Origin: Dryomyza anilis
Taxonomy: Eukaryota; Arthropoda; Insecta; Diptera; Dryomyzidae
DNA: 64,000 nucleotides
Assembly (NCBI GenBank): GCA_951804985.1
Contig: OX638133.1
Location: 1-64,000 of the forward strand
Direction: 5' to 3'
Numbering within the stretch: the first letter of the stretch is position 1; each line of letters starts with the position of its first letter. The position numbers were made by a program, and so were the translations under genes. The notes under the pieces are model-generated. The model was not told where the DNA came from, made no database searches, and saw only the letters and a program-made list of their open reading frames with translations. This document shows, one piece after another, positions 61,157 to 64,000 of the stretch.

Positions 61157-61582
61157 GATTGAATCATGATACAAATATTTACAGGTAAGATCACTCTCTC
61201 ATTTATTTCCAATGTTTACTTTAGCTGACACTAGGCAAGTTTTTTGAAGTTTAGATTTAAAAGCAAAACAAAATCGACAATTATACAAAATCTCATATAA
61301 AATTCCATGATACAAATATATGAATATATTTGTATCATGTAAAATTCTATAGAAATGAAAAATAATTATCAAGGTATGCCTTGAGATTACTTAAAAATGG
61401 TCTCAAAAAATGTTATAATCAAAACAAAATCTGAAAAATAATTTTTAATTTTTCTTTGAACATAAATTTCAATTTTTGAAATTCTGAATTTGAATCAAAA
61501 CAAAATATTCCAAAATTTGTCAAAAAAACTTGTCTAGTGTCAGAGTGATTGTACCTGTATATATTTGTATCATGGATTGAAT
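61157..61582. mobile_element. hAT-like MITE with 8-bp target duplication GATTGAAT
   Basis: Element 61,165-61,574 (410 bp) begins CATGATACAAATATTTACAG and ends with the complement of CATGATACAAATATATACAG. It is flanked by perfect GATTGAAT at 61,157-61,164 and 61,575-61,582. Further inside, GATCACTC, CTGACACTAG and CAAGTTTTTT on the left are mirrored on the right, so it folds back. Eight-bp duplications are typical of hAT elements. It has no transposase and lies ~270 bp upstream of cyclin H. Confidence 0.88.
61298..61347. mobile_element. 34-bp nested copy: two MITE ends joined, with its own 8-bp duplication
   Basis: 61,306-61,321 is CATGATACAAATATAT and 61,324-61,339 its exact complement, with GA between. 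The pair is flanked by TAAAATTC at 61,298-61,305 and 61,340-61,347. It therefore looks like a separate insertion of a minimal element, consisting of only the two ends, into the middle of a larger member of the same family. Confidence 0.8.
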
Positions 61583-62590
61583 TAAATGTGAAAAATAAAA
61601 AAAAACACATTGACTTTTATTCCAAATATATTAATTTTGAGATATTTTAAATGAAAAGGCTCATTTATGATTCTTTATTTTGAATAATAGATAAAAAGTT
61701 AAAAGTTTTCTTTTGTGCTCCATATCCAGTTTAGCCTCAAATTTTACGTTTTAAGTTATGAAAAATTTTATTATGGACTATTTTCGGTAGCATTTAAGAT
61801 ATATATTAAATATTTTTAATATTACTTATAATTATAATCGAATGAATCCAATCATTTGAAATTGTTTGAGTTTGAATTCAGTTGAGTAACAATTGAGATA
61901 TCGATGGAAATCCGTTATATTATTTATATGAAATTGAATCGAAATTTTCTCTAAAGCTGGCAAAGCTGTATATTTTAATGTTTTTTTTTATACAAATTGA
62001 ATTCCAATACAAATGGAAGTTAACCATTAGATTTTATGGTTATAACCATTTATGTTTTGTTTTAAAATTTTCGTATGTTAAAATTCGCTGACAATTGTGC
62101 AACGACCTTTTCGTAAACAAATGCTGAATCTTTCCAACTGTTTTGAAAAAGAAAAAACAAAAAATGGCCATGAATTTTGTATATTTCAAAATGTGGGATG
62201 GGTTTATTAGTTACGTTTGAAATAGTAGTTCCAAAATCAATTCCAATTATTATTTACGAATAGTTATAATTAAGTTAAATCTTAAAATTAAACATTAAAT
62301 ACAAAATGTACCATATTTTCGAACGAACCCTATTTCACGCTGAATGAACTTGTTTCGATCATCTAAACAACAAACTTGACATGCTAAATCATTTCGCCAG
62401 GAATATTACAAATGTTTGCAATAAATTGATGGATTTCGTAGAGCTCTTTGGTTTTAATAAATTCTTCTATTAATTTGCCACAATATGCGCTTCATCGCAT
62501 CTTAAATCAAGTCCCAAAAACGCATTGCTACCGACTAAAAATACTTTCAATGTTTGTCGTGCGTCGAAACAACTCCGAAACTCATTTCGT
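61583..62590. other. AT-rich spacer
   Basis: No gene or clear repeat was recognised. Confidence 0.55.
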
Positions 62591-64000
62591 GAAGTCGTTT
62601 GCTGGCCGCCATTACACTCAGTGAAGAACGTGTCCCTGTGAAAAACTCGTGTCGTTGCACAATTGTCAACGAATTTAAACGCAGAAAGTGCGCAGAATAT
62701 AACAAAATTATTGTAAAAATATAATTAACAGTTGACATTTTAGTTTTCCACAAGAAAAATGTTCAATTGACGTAGATTTAGTGAGAAAAATGTGTTGTGA
62801 AAAAAGTATGAAATAATCGAATTTAATCGATTTTCTTGAAAATTTTTTGTAGTTTTTTTTTTCTGAGCTCGCCAGCAAATACATACTGTTGGCCTCTCTC
62901 TCGCGCCAAAGTTGCAACAAGCTAGAGTGAGCGAGATCACATGTGTTTGACAATTTGAAGGGCAACGCGCAAAAGTCAAAATGGCGTCGTTCAGTTGTCG
63001 TTTTCTGAAACGAAGTGTGTTGTGTTATTCCGCCGCATGATGGCGCTGTACATTATTTCGATTTCGAAAATGCTCTCCACCACTGGTTGCGCTGAATGCA
63101 CCACTTTTTCGAACGAAAAGAGCGTAGCGACTAGTTTGCTGCTTTTCGGAGTCGTTGCATTTATCGTATGCGCTGTGTGTGCGAAAAAGAGGCGGCAGTA
63201 GAACTGTAAAAATTCTGCGTAGAGTGGTCGCCGTCATTGCGCGTTTATGTTTTTGTGCGTTCGTCGTTGTTTGCGACGTGAAACGAGTGCTCGTTCGTGT
63301 TTGGCCGCCATTATGACTTTTACGCTAAAAACCACGCTATCTGCAAATTTTTCACAAATTTTGTGTTTTTTCGCGTGAAAATGCTGTTTTAAAAAGTGTA
63401 AGCTAAGTTCCAAAAACTGCCTTAAATCTAACGTCGAACATTTGAAGATGTATTGCATATGTGTGGCACCTTTAAAATAGTGTTTTGTGTAATTATTTCA
63501 ATATTGAAAAGATAGTGAAAATTCGTGATTTCTCGGTGCATTGAAAAAAATGTTGTTTTCGCCGCGCGTATTTTGTTTTGGCGAATTCGCCGCAAATTTG
63601 TTTGCTATCGCCGCTAGTTTTTGTGGATGATATTTTTTGGCATTGTTTATCTATTTTTTTTTTTGATTTCTGATAATTTAGTTATATTGTGTTGTTTAAA
63701 TATGTTGCATTTGCACGCAATAGACATATTCGCCGCTTCAACAATGCAACAAAAACAACATATTTTTTGTCTTGTAAAATGTCCCATGTACACGCGTTTT
63801 CTCACTCTTTGTTGTAATAGCTGTTTTTGTTGCATTGATGCCTGCCGCAGTTGTGTGTTGCAGCTGTCAAATTTTGGTTTATTATTTTATTAATTTTTAT
63901 CAATTAATTAAAATAGCCTAAAAATGAATTTGTAAACAAAACATAACAAAGCGTTAAAGATTTGAAGTTAAATAAAAAAAGAAAAGATATAAAGAGCAAA
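62591..64000 (+). promoter_or_regulatory. Candidate promoter/5' leader of a downstream gene, with Pho/YY1 and GAGA motifs
   Basis: Base composition rises in GC and many CpG-containing words appear, unlike the flanks. GCCGCCAT, the Pho/YY1 core, occurs at 62,605 and 63,304. ATGGC in good match to the reverse core occurs at 62,981 and 63,040. A GAGA-type CTCTCTCTCG is at 62,893. No long reading frame was found; ATGs such as AAAATGGCGTCG at 62,981 open only short frames. The likeliest reading is a TATA-less promoter and long leader of a gene beyond the right edge. Strand is inferred, not shown. Confidence 0.35.

Overview
This is eukaryotic nuclear DNA from a higher fly (Diptera, Brachycera; possibly a calyptrate or tephritid, species not determined). 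The base composition is strongly AT-rich, and there are spliced genes with GT-AG introns and AATAAA polyadenylation signals. The three recognisable protein genes all have insect-like products. No bacterial, phage or CRISPR features were seen.

Three host genes can be reconstructed exon by exon. (1) A DCUN1D3/SCCRO3-type neddylation co-factor lies on the + strand at 30,241-31,378 (4 exons, 324 aa, MGNC myristoylation start). (2) A Ly6/three-finger cysteine-rich surface protein lies on the + strand at 42,647-54,007 (4 coding exons in consistent phase, 178 aa). Its 7.9-kb first intron is filled with repeats and contains a dead RTE-type retrotransposon. (3) Cyclin H lies on the - strand at 59,641-60,895 (6 exons, 324 aa). 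The last ~1.5 kb (62,600-64,000) looks like the promoter or 5' leader of a further gene whose coding part lies outside the window. A degraded gene fragment that keeps a splice donor lies on the - strand at about 21,340-22,260.

The rest is repeats. Positions 1-8,160 are a 181-bp satellite in about 45 copies. From 8.2 to 29.3 kb the window is almost entirely nested mobile elements and inverted repeats. These include a TA-flanked MITE, a ~1-kb fold-back, a 4.1-kb palindrome broken by two insertions, two copies of a segment carrying a PIF/Harbinger-like MITE (one copy with a second MITE of the same family nested inside), a nine-unit array of ~200-bp repeats with a tRNA-like B box, a 2.6-kb inverted repeat built from exon-like tandem units, and a cluster dense in ACGG/CCGT. 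Downstream of the DCUN1D3 gene lies a ~2-kb fold-back element with a 60-bp minisatellite core. Further on are an interrupted 0.4-kb tandem duplication, two copies of a 'TACCCTACACC' repeat, and 15-bp and 20-bp minisatellites. The Ly6 intron holds the retrotransposon and smaller MITEs. Upstream of cyclin H sits a 410-bp hAT-like MITE with perfect 8-bp target duplications. It is interrupted by a 34-bp copy made only of the two family ends, which has its own 8-bp duplication.

The main theme is an unusual density of fold-back DNA (ten or more independent inverted-repeat structures). Several nested insertions can be dated relative to each other because an empty-site copy is present in the same window. 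Exon boundaries were read by eye from splice consensus and phase. Boundaries of repeats are approximate unless a target duplication is given.
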